The notes under the pieces were generated by a model that ran no database searches, had not been told where the DNA came from, and worked only from the letters and a program-made list of their open reading frames with translations. From Auriscalpium vulgare (taxonomy: Eukaryota > Basidiomycota > Agaricomycetes > Russulales > Auriscalpiaceae): a stretch of 64,000 nt of DNA. The DNA is taken from NCBI GenBank assembly GCA_019915015.1, contig JAHBBC010000012.1, forward strand, positions 1,054,001 through 1,118,000, written 5' to 3'. How positions within the stretch are numbered: the first letter of the stretch is position 1; each line of letters starts with the position of its first letter. This document shows, in pieces, positions 45,141 through 56,918 of the stretch. Position numbers and translations under genes: made by a program.

Positions 45141-46595
45141 ATGCTGTTCTTCTGCTACGTGCTAGTTGCAGTAGCAGCTATCATTGCCTCCCCGGTCGTC
45201 CAATTTCAGGCCCTCACTCCGACGTCGACATGGGTGTCCCTTGGGGGCTTCGAGACTACGTCGCTCATCTTCTCGTGGCTCTCCTGCCCATCCCTCCTAC
45301 ATCCCAGTACCTGCTTCTCCTCCGGCATGCCCCAGGACTTCAACGTGCCCTTCCACCCGCGTACGGTGTTCACCGCCTGGCGCGATCCGTCTTACGCGCA
45401 GCCGCCACACGCCGACGTCGAGCCCGCCACCAAGGCGAACGTCTCATCAGAATCCCACACCGACTCCGCCTCCAGCCCCATTCCCGCCACCAGTCCAGTC
45501 TTCGACGCCTACATTGACGAAAATGGACAACATGACGCGCCCCATGAAGAAGACCTACCGCCACTGGTATGGGACGAGATGGCAGAGGCGCCGACTCCCG
45601 ACGACGTCCCTGTCCTCCAGTCCCATGACAACATCAAGGAGAGCGCGGGGCGTGCCATGCGCATCGCCGCGTCGAAGCAGTTCAGGACACCCGCCATCCG
45701 CTTCCGCCAACTCGTCCAATCCGAGGACTGGAACCACATCGTGCATCTAATCTTCCGCCCAGACACATGGCGCCTCTTCAAGGTCCTCCTGTCCCTCGTC
45801 ACGCTGCCCTTCGTCGTCACCTTCGGCATGTTCATCCTTGGTTTGATCCACGAAGGTGAGCCAAATTAACATGCTCGTGGTCTGGCCATCACTGATCGAC
45901 ACTGTTCAGGAGACTTCACTTTCGGGCGCGCGTTCGCCACCTACCCGAACCAGGTCTACGTGCAGATGACCGATGCCCCCAAGGTCTGGGGAGCCCGGGC
46001 CACACCACCTCGTCCCAAGCCGGTCAATGACACTGCGACTGCCGCCAAGACGCGGGCCGACGGCGAGTCAGCACCGCTCGCCTCTCCTGCCCGTCCTCGC
46101 AAGCCGGCCAATGACCCCGCGGTCACCACCAAGCAGCAGACCAGCGGCTCGGCACTGCTCGACTCTTCTACTGCTTCAAGGAAGCCGACTGCTTTGACCA
46201 GGGCGTCGGCAAGCCTCGCCGCTCACGATGACACGCACGCCGAGGACCTCGCGTCGAGCACGACGACGATAACGCAGGAGATATACAACAACCGTTCTGC
46301 GGCCACCCGGACTCGGACCACCGCCCAACTCGCAGCTTCTCCCTTGCAGTCGCCTGCGGACAAAAAGGGAAAGTCTAAGGTGACTGAGAAAGAGCCCTCT
46401 ACCCCGCAGCGCGACGCTGACAAGGGATACGGCGGCAGTCAGGCCACCTCGAGCGTAGCCAGCGCAACAGGGTCTGAGGTCGGAGAAAACGGGCCGACAA
46501 TGGACGGGGCGGCAGTAACTGCCAAACCCATCTCGACCTCGACGCCAAGGAACGAGAAGACCAAGAAGAAAAAGAAAAAATCAAATCAGTGGTGA
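45141..46595 (+). CDS. Lineage-specific membrane protein, copy 2
   Basis: Paralogue of the 39.9-kb gene. Start MLFFCYVLVAVAAIIASPVV (signal peptide-like), then LTPTSTWVSLGGFETTSLIF, TCFSSGMPQDFNVPFHPRTV, an acidic linker (EDLPPLVWDEMAEAPTPDDV), IRFRQLVQSEDWNHIVHLIF and a membrane helix LLSLVTLPFVVTFGMFILGL. Intron 45856-45909 (gtgagc to gttcag) joins HEG to DFTFGRAFATYPNQVYVQM. The second exon is longer than in copy 1 and very Ala/Thr/Ser-rich, ending in KTKKKKKKSNQW. The two cysteine-containing motif CF.SGMPQDF is the best conserved part of the pair. Function unknown. Confidence 0.68.
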
Positions 46596-47248
46596 TTATG
46601 CCGCTCTATTCGGCATAACTGCTCTTCGTGATGTGGATTCTTGTTCTTTTCGTTCTTCGGCGTCGATGTCGAGATGGGTTTGGCAGTTGCTGCCGCCCCG
46701 TCCGTCGGTCTGTGTTCTCCGAGTCACCTACTCTTCGTGATATGGTTTTCACCATCCTCTGGACACTGCGTCTCGACTTAATACTATACAACCTTTTTTT
46801 CTTTTTTTTACTTCTTTCTTTGACATGCATCGCATCCTCTGGACTACGTCTCGCTGTTATTATTTCCCTCCTTCTACCCTTTTTTTTTTCTTTCCTTTCT
46901 CGCTCCGGCATCTACGAAACATGTAAACGACCAAAAACAGTAGAAAATCGCACACTTTTCTTTGAAACCCTATGCTCACGCTTAACGGCTCCATCGCCGT
47001 TCTCAAGTGATAACTTAAAGCAGTTGCTGTGCATAAGAAGCAACCGACGTATGCGAAGATACAAGATTCGTGAAGAGACAGATCGTGGTTCAGAAATTAA
47101 GTACATCACTGCCTCGACGGGCCAGGAAGGTGCTCACTACCGTCCGACTGACCATGAAGGAGTGGCGAAGCGTATAAGGAGACAAAAGGCGTTGCAGAAG
47201 GAAAGAGGGTGGCCGCGAGGAAAGGCAGAGACTATCGATGAGGAGCAC
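46596..47248. other. T-rich spacer
   Basis: 3' flank of membrane-protein copy 2, with long T runs (46793-46812, 46880-46900). A 215-codon frame runs through it, but its composition (Leu/Phe/Arg runs from T-rich DNA) and lack of motifs argue against a gene. Confidence 0.4.
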
Positions 47249-48230
<982 letters not shown>

Positions 48231-48469
48231 GGCAGTTGTACGACGTGAGAGATGGCGAACGAGAGAGACAGAGGGAAGAGGGCAAAGAGCGCAGTCGGAG
48301 TCGTCAAGCAAGGCCAGTTCCAAGCCTGTGACGGCCTTTACCTACAAGCGTGCCGGCCGACGCCGGCCGCAGCCTTGCCGCGCCGGAGGGCTTCAGACTC
48401 ATCTCACCGCGGCTTCACACAGGATCAGAACACACTCGGTTTCATCCTCCTCCTCTTCCAGCCATATAT
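48231..48469. promoter_or_regulatory. Shared promoter of YPT7 and ATG16
   Basis: 239 bases between the two start codons. A symmetrical ccatatatatgg lies at the ATG16 start (48462-48473), overlapping its ATG. Confidence 0.5.
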
Positions 48470-49478
48470 ATGGCGGAGCCTGCATGGCAAGAACTCCTTC
48501 GCCTGCGCCTCACTGAGCGCAACTCCAAGGAGTCATCTTTCGCCCCCATCATCGACCAGTGTACGTTCCGATGTATCGTACCACAGCAATCTCGCAATTG
48601 ATCGTGCGCCGGGCAAATCTCCAGACCGACGATTAGCACAGCAGACGAAGCTGCTCAAAGAGAGAAATGCGACGCTACTGCGAGCAGGCGCGAGTGTGAA
48701 GCAGAACCCGAGCAGTTCGACGGTGTTCGTGCCGGGAACGGGCGAAGAGTGCGTGCTGCACTGTGCCTCTGCATTCCATTTCTGACGAGATCTTTGCAGG
48801 AACCCGGTGCGGCTAGCATACCTTGCCTCGCTGGAGTCTCAGATATCTTCTTTGCGCGACGAGCTGGCCACTGTCTACAAGACCCAAGGCCAAAATGCGC
48901 AGCGTCTCCTCGCCATGAACGAGACTCTCCGAGAGAAGGAGGAGCAGTCTCGGATAGACTCTGAGAACTCGCGGAAGGCTCGGGAGGATATCGCGAATCT
49001 ACGGCGGAAGGTCGAGCAGCACTCTGAGCTCATGGCGGAGAAAGACAGATCAATCCAGGTGCGCTTTGCTGTGATTCATACCATACATATCTGACACGCT
49101 GCACAGATCCTGCATGACGAAATCAGCACTAATCAGCTCGAGCTGAACCAGGTTTATGAGCGAAACCAGAACCTGACGAACGACAACGCGAAGCTGCTGC
49201 AGCGCTGGTTGGACGCCAAGCAAGCGGAAGCCAACCAAATGAACGAGGCCAACGCGATGTACGAGGACATGCAGACGCGACGGCAGGCCGTGGTGAACTG
49301 GCGCAACGGGTCGGAGGCAGCGTCGGGCGCGGGGGACAACGCGGACGCGCAGAGTGTGTCGCAGAAGAGCGCTGTGTCGGGAAACGGGAGCGTGAGCGGG
49401 GAGGAGAGCGGAGCGGGGACGAAGGATGGGACACGATCTCAGCAGGAGAAGGGGGTGAATCTGACGCCGAATGGCTGA
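48470..49478 (+). CDS. ATG16: Autophagy protein Atg16
   Basis: Partner of the Atg12-Atg5 conjugate that directs Atg8 lipidation to the phagophore. Start MAEPAWQELLRLRLTERNSK (the N-terminal helix that binds Atg5), introns 48561-48624, 48749-48799, 49059-49106, then LAQQTKLLKERNATLLRAGA, LASLESQISSLRDELATVYK and a long coiled coil to RNQNLTNDNAKLLQRWLDAK; QAEANQMNEANAMYEDMQTR; a Ser/Gly-rich tail without WD40 repeats, as in short fungal Atg16. The heptad pattern over about 150 residues and the terminal KLLQRWLDAKQ motif are typical of the family. Stop at 49478. Confidence 0.9.
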
Positions 49479-49596
49479 TGGTCGATGAGTAGACCGCGTT
49501 CCTCCTCGTATACCCAGTACTCGCCATCTCGGGACTATGGAATACATCTCACGTGCTCACGCGCGACAGCTGTTTGCGCGTGCTTGGTGCAGCGCG

Positions 49597-49603
49597 TATA
49601 TAA
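49597..49603 (+). promoter_or_regulatory. TATA box of the repeat-protein gene
   Basis: tatataa about 113 bases upstream of the start codon at 49716, followed by a CT-rich stretch (cacgcccttccaac; cctactctcgtcctacc). This is the usual arrangement for strongly regulated fungal genes. Confidence 0.6.
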
Positions 49604-49715
49604 CCCCGCACGCCCGCCACGCCCTTCCAACTTACGCATTCCTTCCCGCCCACTTCCTACCCCCACATCCTCTATCCCCACAACCTACTCTCGTCCTACC
49701 CTCTCTCTAGTAGAG

Positions 49716-52715
49716 ATGCGCACGCCCGCTCTGCACTTCACCCTGCTTGCAGCCACCCTCTCTCCTACCCTCGTCGGATCCGCCCCGCTCCCTTTCACCC
49801 GCCCAGACACACCTCAAGTAGACTCCCGCCAAAGATCTCAAACCGCCCAGCACGGCGGGCTCGGACCTGTTCGCGCTCGCGCTCCAGTCGGCTCTCTGGC
49901 CCTTCGCGGTCTCGGTCTCTTCGACCTTTTCTCGGGCAACGCTGGGGACGGCGGCAAGGCGAACTCTGGCAAGGCGGTCTATCTTGGCGGGTATGTATCT
50001 GCTCGCCTCACTCCCTTCTCTTCTCATTTCCCTTACGCCGGCAGCGACGACAATGGCAGCGACGACACCAGCGGCGGGATACCTTCCAACACAGATCTTG
50101 GCGGCTCTCCCAATCCAAGTAGCCCTGGAGAAGGCTCTGGTTCTGCTGCTCCTTCTGCTGATGGCGGTGACCCTGCTTCCTCTCCCGATGCCGACTCTGG
50201 CGACTCTGGCAGCGGTTCCGACAGCGGCAGCCCTTCATCTGCTTCGGGAGACGACGACTCTGGCAGTGACGGCTCTAGCGGTGGGGACTCTGGCGGTTCA
50301 AGTGGGGACTCAGGAGACGGCTCAGGCTCGGGCTCAGGATCTGGGGACCCTGCACAAGACGGGTCTTCGCCTTCGCAAGATGGATCCTCCTCTCCCCAGG
50401 ACGAGACTCCTCAGGACGCAGCGCCTGCTTCCACTGACGCCCCACCCGCAGATGACGGCACTTCTGGCAACGACACGTCCGGCACTGGCGACGACGCTCC
50501 TGATTCCGGCGACGACACGAATGGCGATGGTCAAGCTGACGATGGGGGTTCTGGGTCTTCTGGAGATGGCTCTGGTGCTTCAGGCGACGGGTCCGAAGAC
50601 GATTCACCGGACGGTTCGGCTGGCGACGGCGGCTCTGGAGACGGCGATACAGGAGATCAAGGCTCCTCAGGCGATGGCGCGTCCGACGATGGCTCCACTG
50701 GCGCTGGCTCCGCAGGCGACGGCGCGAACACAACAAACGACGTTCCATCGTCTGGGTCTTCGCAAGACGGATCTGGGTTCGATCCAAACGCGGGCAATAC
50801 CAACCTCGGCCTGCCTGGGCAATCGAACTCGTCTCTGGGCGGCGAGAATTGTGATACCGACCCTAACACTGGCAACACTGGCAACAGCGGCCTTCCCTCT
50901 CTCCCTCTATCCACCTCGCAATCTCTAGTCAATGTCATGTCGAACAATGCGGGAGATGGGGGAGATGCTTCGTCCGGAGATGCGATGAGGTGCGTGCATG
51001 CGGTTCCAACTTTTTGTCGGGTTCTGAGGTCCGGCAGCGGCGCCAGCGACAGTATGTCAGGTTCCAGCAACTCAGGTTCGGGCGGCAATGCGCCAGGTGG
51101 CTCGGTATCCGGCTCTGGTGGCTTGGTCAATGTCCTGTCGAACAACGCTGGTGATGGTGGAGATGCATCCTCAGGGGACGCTATGGCGTAAGTCGAAGCT
51201 GCATATAAATGCGTTTACACTGACGACTGTGCCATCTTTTAGCGGCTTTGCTGACTCGAAAACTAGCAGCACGGATAGTTCGAGCTATTCTGGAGCAGGC
51301 GGAGTGACGCCTGGAGGGTCGGTCGTGGGCCAAGACTCCGGCGGGCTGTTGAGCCTATTTTCGCACAATGCCGGTGACGGCGGCGATGCGAGCTCCGGCA
51401 ACAGCATGGCGTACGTCTGCACTTATTCTGGATGACAGCATTTCTCATAAAATTTTCCGGCCGTACAGGAGACGTCGCCGCGATTCTGTCTCCGGCTCTG
51501 GAGGAGATGCGCCTGGCGGCTCGGTGGGCGCGTCCGGCGACGACGAGGCCAACGATGGAGATCTCCAGCGCAGACAGGCCTACACCGGACAAGGCGGTAA
51601 CGCGCCAGGTGGTTCCGTAGTAAAGGCTAGCCGACCCTCTCTCATCAATATCTTTTCGAGTGAGTCCTCAATGAGGGCCTTCAGGCATGTTGTTTGACGC
51701 CGATCCTACACAGACAATGCAGGCGATGGCGGCAAAGCAACCTCTGGGGAAGCTGTAGCTAGAACCGGGAAGCGTGGATCTGCATTGTCCGGAGCTGGTG
51801 GCCACGCCCCTGGCGGGTCGGCGAATCATACGGAGGGTTTGTTGACCGCCTTCTCCAGTGAGCACAAGCGCTTTAATCTCTGTGAATATTACTGACATTT
51901 CATCTCAGACAATGCTGGCAACGGCGGCACCGCCAACTCTGGTGATGCACAGGCGAGAGATCGAAAACGCAACTCGTTTTCCGGAGCTGGTGGCAACGCC
52001 GCTGGAGGGTCTGTTGGAGGTACCGACCGCCACCGTGGTCACTCAGGAGGCTCGGTGAATTTGTTATCGGGTGAGTACCAGTGCGTTTGGAACTGCGCGC
52101 GGCTCTTGACCTCGCATCCCAGGAAATGCCGGTGACGGCGGCGAAGCCAGTTCTGGCGACGCAGTCTCAAGAACCAGGCGAGTTGACGTAAACTCTGGTG
52201 AAGGCGGTCAAGCCATGGGTGGCTCTGTACATGGTAAATCTGGCCTCGTCGACCTCTTCTCTGGTGAGCAGCCTTTGAGACGCCTCTGTCTGTATGCTCA
52301 CACGCATGGCGTAGGCAACGCTGGAGACGGTGGAAAGGCGAACTCAGGAAGCGCACGAGTTCGTGACAGGAAGCGGGGCTCAGCCTACACCGGCGCAGGC
52401 GGCGACGCCTCAGGAGGGTCGGTCACAGAAGGCAGCGGCGGCAACGTTCTCGGTCTAGGAGCAGGTTAGTGAGAGCGCCCTTGTCGTTGTGAACGCAATT
52501 GACATCTTCCAGGTAATTCCGGTCACGGGGGGGACGCATCCTCAGGCGACGCCATGGCATCCGGTGCCAGCGGCTCAGCATACTCAGGCGCCGGAGGGCA
52601 GGCCCCCGGTGGTTCTGTCAACACTACGAGGACCCCTACGACAGCTGACCGACACAATGCAGGAAACGCCGGTGATGGAGGAGATGCTAGCAGTGGGGAC
52701 AGCGTCGCGACATAG
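49716..52715 (+). CDS. Secreted protein of exon-encoded Gly-rich repeats
   Basis: Start MRTPALHFTLLAATLSPTLV, a signal peptide. After LGLFDLFSGNAGDGGKANSG comes a long Ser/Asp/Gly region (about residues 95-395, nearly all S, D, G, T, P), then about nine repeats of a 35-50-residue unit. Each has a hydrophobic lead (GLVNVLS, SLINIFS, GLVDLFS), the core NAGDGGxASSGDA, a variable often Arg-rich stretch, and GAGGxAPGGSV. Introns: 49991-50044, 50990-51028, 51188-51242, 51411-51468, 51660-51713, 51858-51908, 52071-52122, 52264-52314, 52465-52512. The later introns all cut just before NAG in phase 1, so one exon equals one repeat. Stop at 52713-52715. No membrane anchor or GPI signal is seen. Probably an extracellular or wall protein; function unknown. 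Confidence 0.75.
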
Positions 52716-53242
52716 CCAAGGTCTCGTACATACACGTTCTTCGATCTTGCGCTTTGTGTGGCTGGTGTCCGTGTACTTGTATCCCTTCTAATGTACGTCT
52801 GACGATCACAATATTCTAGAATAATAGACATTTCCATTTCTCGATCGTTTCAGCGAGTCTCGCGACGAGCGAGGCCACGGAAACTATAAGTGTACACGGA
52901 GACTCACATTGCTTTTGGCGGGGACGCATGTGTCCTTTGCAGAATAAGAGTGGGTGGAGGAATCAGAGGGAAAAGACAGGTTAAAAAACACGGAGACAAA
53001 GACGCAAACAGGGCACAGTTGGGCAAGAAAGTAGCGCGAACAAATAAGAAGGAATAACCCTATTTCATCGTTGGCGCAGAAGAAAAGGTGAGAGGAGAGA
53101 TGGCGAGAAAGTTACAGGCACGAGTAAGAGCACAGATTCTGTACGACACTGGATAACTGACGGGAGCCGGAAGTGATGGCTACATTAAGGTTAACACGCC
53201 AGAGGCAAACGTGCAAGGGACAGGGAGGAAGACGAAATGCGA
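52716..53242. other. Convergent 3' spacer
   Basis: Facing 3' ends of the repeat-protein gene and PUB1. AG-rich from about 52940 to 53110; no gene seen. Confidence 0.45.
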
Positions 53243-54696
53243 TTACTGCCCTTGCTGCATGTCCGCGCCCTGCTGGCCAGCTGCAGGTTGTTGGTTGTAA
53301 TAACCTGCACGGCGCGCGTTAGCCAACGAGAATGAGGTCGCACACGGGTTGGGACTCACTACTCCAGTAGTTCGAGTAATAAGTTGCTGGGTCGCCTCCG
53401 GGCCATTGCGCTGGGGCCCCCGCGTCCGCACCTTGGGCGCCCACAGCACCGAGGCCGGGCTGGGCACCTGCAGCGCCGACCTGAGGCAAGCCGGGCTGGG
53501 CACCGCCAGGGCTGCCCGCATACGCGCCGAACCCGTACTGTCCGTACGTATTGGGCTGGGGCATGCCGTACATCGGCTTGGGGATGATGAGTTGCGGTTG
53601 CCACAGAGACAGGTGTGAGAGACGTACCAAACTCCCGTAAGGCGCAGCGCCAGCAGTGGGACTGATCGGCTGGACCGAGCCTCCGTCCGCCCTGTCCTTG
53701 CCCCAGCTACACTTGATCGGCCGGCCGTGCACCATCTGACCCTGGAGCTGGATGATGGCGAGCGCGGCGTGCTCGTGCGTGTCGAGCTTGACGAAGGCGA
53801 AGCCTCTGTCGGCCTGCATGCGGATTTCGGACAGGTACCCGATCGACTGGAAGAGCGGGATGAGGTCCGCCTGGGTGCAGTAGGGGACGAGGTTGCCGAC
53901 GTAGACGGTCGAGTTGTAGGCGGGCGTCTGCTGCACCACGGACTCGTAATTAAGGGGGCCGCCCGTGAAGTTCATGGGGGCCGGTGCGCCGCCCAGAGAA
54001 CCGGGGCCGGGACCGAGACCGGGACCACCGCTGATGGGAGACGCTGGCGAGCCCGTCGGGCCTCCTGCGCCCTGCGTCTTTTGGTTGGCCCAGTTGACGC
54101 GGATGGCGCGCGAGCCGAGCCATTCGCCGTTCATGGTGGCGATGGCCTGCTCGGCATCGGTCTTGTCGCGGAAGGCGAGGAAGCCGTACCCGCGAGACTT
54201 GCCAGAGTTCATGTCCCACATGACGCGGGCATCCGAGAGGGTGCCGAAGGCGTTGAAGGCCTTTGCCAAGATCTCGTCGTTGACCTCCGGGGAGAGATCA
54301 CCGACGAAAACGTGGTAGTGATTGGACGTGTCCTCCTTGTTTTGCTGGCCCTGGTACGCCCAATTGACGCGGATCTCGGTGTCGAATATCTTGCGACCGT
54401 TGAGAGTCTGCAGTGCCGTCTCCGCCGCGCGCATGTCCATGTACTCGACGAAGCCGTAGTTGAGGCCGCCATGCTGGTAGTTGCGGTCCGGGATGATTTT
54501 GACGTGCTGCACTGGACCGGCGACAGCAAAGATTTCGGTGAGCATGTACTCTGTCACCCGGGGGCTCAGGTTCCCCACGTAGAGGTGAGCCCGTCGCGGC
54601 TGGAAGAGAGGTGCACAGCATGCGATGTCAGATCAGATACAAGTGGACAGAGGAACAACGACGTACAGGGGCCTCAGCAGGAGTCATATGATTCAT
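53243..54696 (-). CDS. PUB1: Pub1/TIA-1-type RNA-binding protein, three RRMs
   Basis: Binds U- or AU-rich mRNA; acts in stability control and stress granules. Start MNHMTPAEAP at 54696, intron 54600-54666, then RRM1 (AHLYVGNLSPRVTEYMLTEI; LNYGFVEYMDMRAAETALQ), RRM2 (YHVFVGDLSPEVNDEILAKA; SRGYGFLAFRDKTDAEQAIA), a Gly/Pro-rich linker and RRM3 (STVYVGNLVPYCTQADLIPL; RGFAFVKLDTHEHAALAIIQ). The C-terminus is rich in Gln, Gly, Ala and Tyr (TYGQYGFGAYAGSPGG; YYNQQPAAGQQG), a prion-like tail as in TIA-1. A 51-base in-frame intron near 53584-53628 (gtacgtctct) is likely but its acceptor is uncertain; intron 53305-53359 is clear. Domain order matches the family exactly. Confidence 0.93.
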
Positions 54697-54784
54697 TGTG
54701 CTGACGCTTTAATGTACGAGGAGAAGATCTGGCGATCGGGGATGTTGGGGAGGAATATTTTGGGCGGAAGACGGAGGACGCACG

Positions 54785-54925
54785 ATAGAAACAGAGGAGG
54801 AAACCGTGAGCGACCGAGAAGAGGAAAGGGAGAGGGGAAGGGAAGAGGAGAAGAGGAGAAAGGAAGAGAGAGGAGACAGAGACTAGAAACCGAGAGAGAG
54901 AAAGAGAGACCGGCGACGCTGTTGA
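54785..54925 (+). promoter_or_regulatory. Polypurine tract, CT-rich leader of PUB1
   Basis: About 140 bases are almost purely A/G on the plus strand (gaggaaagggagaggggaag; agaggagaaaggaagagaga). In the sense of PUB1 (minus) it is a CT block just upstream of the ATG, where fungal genes often place their transcription start. Confidence 0.55.
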
Positions 54926-55065
54926 CGACGACGACGAGGACGATGGACGACTGACGCTGTGATTTCTCTCGCAATTCATTTGGTCGCTCCCGGCAATCTC
55001 CGAAACTCAGCGTCATAATTCGAGTCCGATCGCGCTCGGCACAGCGACAGCAAGTAACTAACTAG

Positions 55066-56242
55066 CTAACGCCCCGCCGGCAGGTTCAGCAGCACGTTGC
55101 CCCCCGAGCTCGGCACATAGCTCACGTTCGAGTTGCCAGACAGCGACTGCACGATCGCCTTGGCCGCCTCGATTTTCCGCAGGGCCACAAACGCCTCCCC
55201 CGCCTTGTCCAGCGCCTTGGATATCGTCGACGCAGCCTCGGCCTCGCCTTCTGCCCGAATTACAGCCGCCTGCCTCTCTTGCTCCGCCTGCAGTCCGAAC
55301 GTCAGCCTCACACCGTGTCACAACAAGCGCGTACACGCACCTTCTCGACAATGAACTTAGCGCGCTCGGCATCTAGAAGGCAGCGTTAGCACCGAGCCTA
55401 TTCCTGTTCTCGACAGGTACCTACCCTGCTGGGCAATCTGTTTAGCCTCCACTGCCTGCGTGAACTCCTGTGCGATAACTGTCAGCGTCTCCTCCGACAT
55501 GAGAGCATTTCGCGACTTGCCTTCCCGAAGGTCAGGTCCGTGATGGACACATCCTCCAGCTTGATATTGAACTCTCCAGCGCGCTGGAGCAGGTCAGCCC
55601 TGATTCGGGAGGAAACCTACAGCCACCGTCAGCATGCCATATATACGTAGGTTCCAGAACTCACCACTTCACGCTGCGTGATCAACTCGGCGGCGTCAAA
55701 CTGCGCGACAATGGCCTTCAGCACCTCATTTCCGATGGAGGGAAGGACCCTCTCGTCATAGTCCAAGCCGAGGCTCTGGTAGATTTTGGAGAGATGCTCG
55801 ACGTCGGGACGTGAGAGCACACGGAGAGTGATGGAGACCATTTGGAGGTCCTTGGATCCCGTGGTAGTCGAGATGTTCTGTAGCGCATATCAGAGCTGAA
55901 CAGTCTCGAATCGGCGAGCGTCACGCACTCGGGGTTTAATGCGGCAGTCATAGAGAATAGCGCGCTGGAGCCATGGAACAAGGAAGTGTGTGCCCTCGGC
56001 GGTGGCCTGTATGGATACGTCAGGCTGCAATCCATGCAGGAGGTCGCTGAGCAGCTCGCACCTTGTCCTTCACTCCTGCGAACCTGTCGAACATCACAGC
56101 GCGAAAGCCTCCGGGAACGTCATACAGACTGGACTGCAGCGCGACGACGGCGAGCGCCACCGGGACTTGGATTGACGTGTCAGTTCTATTCGCTCCGACG
56201 CGAGAGTGCTGTCGACTTACTTGCAAAGCGAGCGGACGCCAT
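55066..56242 (-). CDS. PHB1: Prohibitin 1
   Basis: Subunit of the inner-mitochondrial-membrane PHB1/PHB2 ring that supports respiratory-complex and protease function. Eight exons with introns 56166-56220, 56007-56061, 55878-55928, 55617-55664, 55468-55520, 55373-55424 and 55288-55340. Joined: [18 protein letters not shown] (membrane anchor), [129 protein letters not shown] [40 protein letters not shown], and [20 protein letters not shown] near the end. The intron at 55468-55520 has a GC donor (gcaagt) instead of GT. The protein is complete. Confidence 0.95.
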
Positions 56243-56618
56243 GATGACTTGCGGAAGAGAGAGGGTCAGCAGGCGCAGGGCTGGTCACAACTTGCCGACG
56301 CGCTGTCACACGATGCCGCGCCGACGCGTCCGAGCCTCAAGCTGCCTGCGCCGAACCTACCGCGCACTTCCTGCACCCAACAACCACGCATGCAGCCCAA
56401 GCGACGCTCATTCTATTCTACTGATCTCATCCTTCAACTTTCCCACCTCAACTCAAGCTCAAGTTTGCTCTGTTTATGCTTCATGATAAGTACGGGAAAT
56501 GTGTAAACGTAGGTGATGCGAGGCTCGAGTTGATACTGCTGTCATACAGACAACTGTGAATCCGGAGTCGGTGCCACTGAGCATCTGAGTACCTCGATCA
56601 CTCTGTCTGCCCCTCGAA
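56243..56618. other. Promoter side of PHB1
   Basis: Upstream flank of the prohibitin gene. Overlapping short frames on both strands are not supported. Confidence 0.4.
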
Positions 56619-56918
56619 CTACCGCCCTGCTCCCCCCTTCTCCCCGTCGCCCAGACAGTCGCCGTTATTGATCTCTTCTTCGGCGTCGGGGAACCTGCAG
56701 CTGGTTCCACTGCGACTCCACTGCGATTCAGGTTCGCTCTCGCCGTCCACACGGGTGTCCTCGTCTTCAGGCTGGGGGCCTCGGAGGTTTCGCATACTGC
56801 CGCTGCTTCCAAGCGCTCGGAGTGCCAGTCCAACGCCTCCTTCCACTAAGCGGAACGCATGATGCAGGATAGCGCCGACAATGAAGAGGGAGAGGAGGCT
56901 CCAGAAGAGGACCGACAT
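56619..56918 (-). CDS. Possible small single-pass membrane protein A
   Basis: A 99-residue frame: MSVLFWSLLSLFIVGAILHH is a good membrane helix, followed by AFRLVEGGVGLALRALGSSG and an acidic, Pro/Glu/Asp-rich tail (RGPQPEDEDTRVDGESEPES). An open frame upstream (MSIHRNLRRTGDTGSRFSGD, ending about 10 bases before this Met) may belong to the same gene through an unseen splice. No family recognised. Its layout resembles the frame at 57264. Confidence 0.35.
   Translation of the reverse strand: MSVLFWSLLSLFIVGAILHHAFRLVEGGVGLALRALGSSGSMRNLRGPQPEDEDTRVDGESEPESQWSRSGTSCRFPDAEEEINNGDCLGDGEKGGAGR

Noticed and set aside
50273..51145. Long alternative frames inside the Ser/Asp/Gly region of the repeat protein
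   Set aside because: They come from the repetitive GGC/GAC/TCT DNA; only the frame in line with the signal peptide and the repeats is meaningful.
49716..52715. Idea that the Gly-rich repeats are bacterial PE_PGRS-like or of bacterial origin
   Set aside because: The gene has nine spliceosomal introns and base composition like its neighbours, so transfer is not supported; the likeness is only composition.
53727..54704. 325-codon plus-strand ORF opposite PUB1
   Set aside because: Exact antisense of three clear RRM domains.
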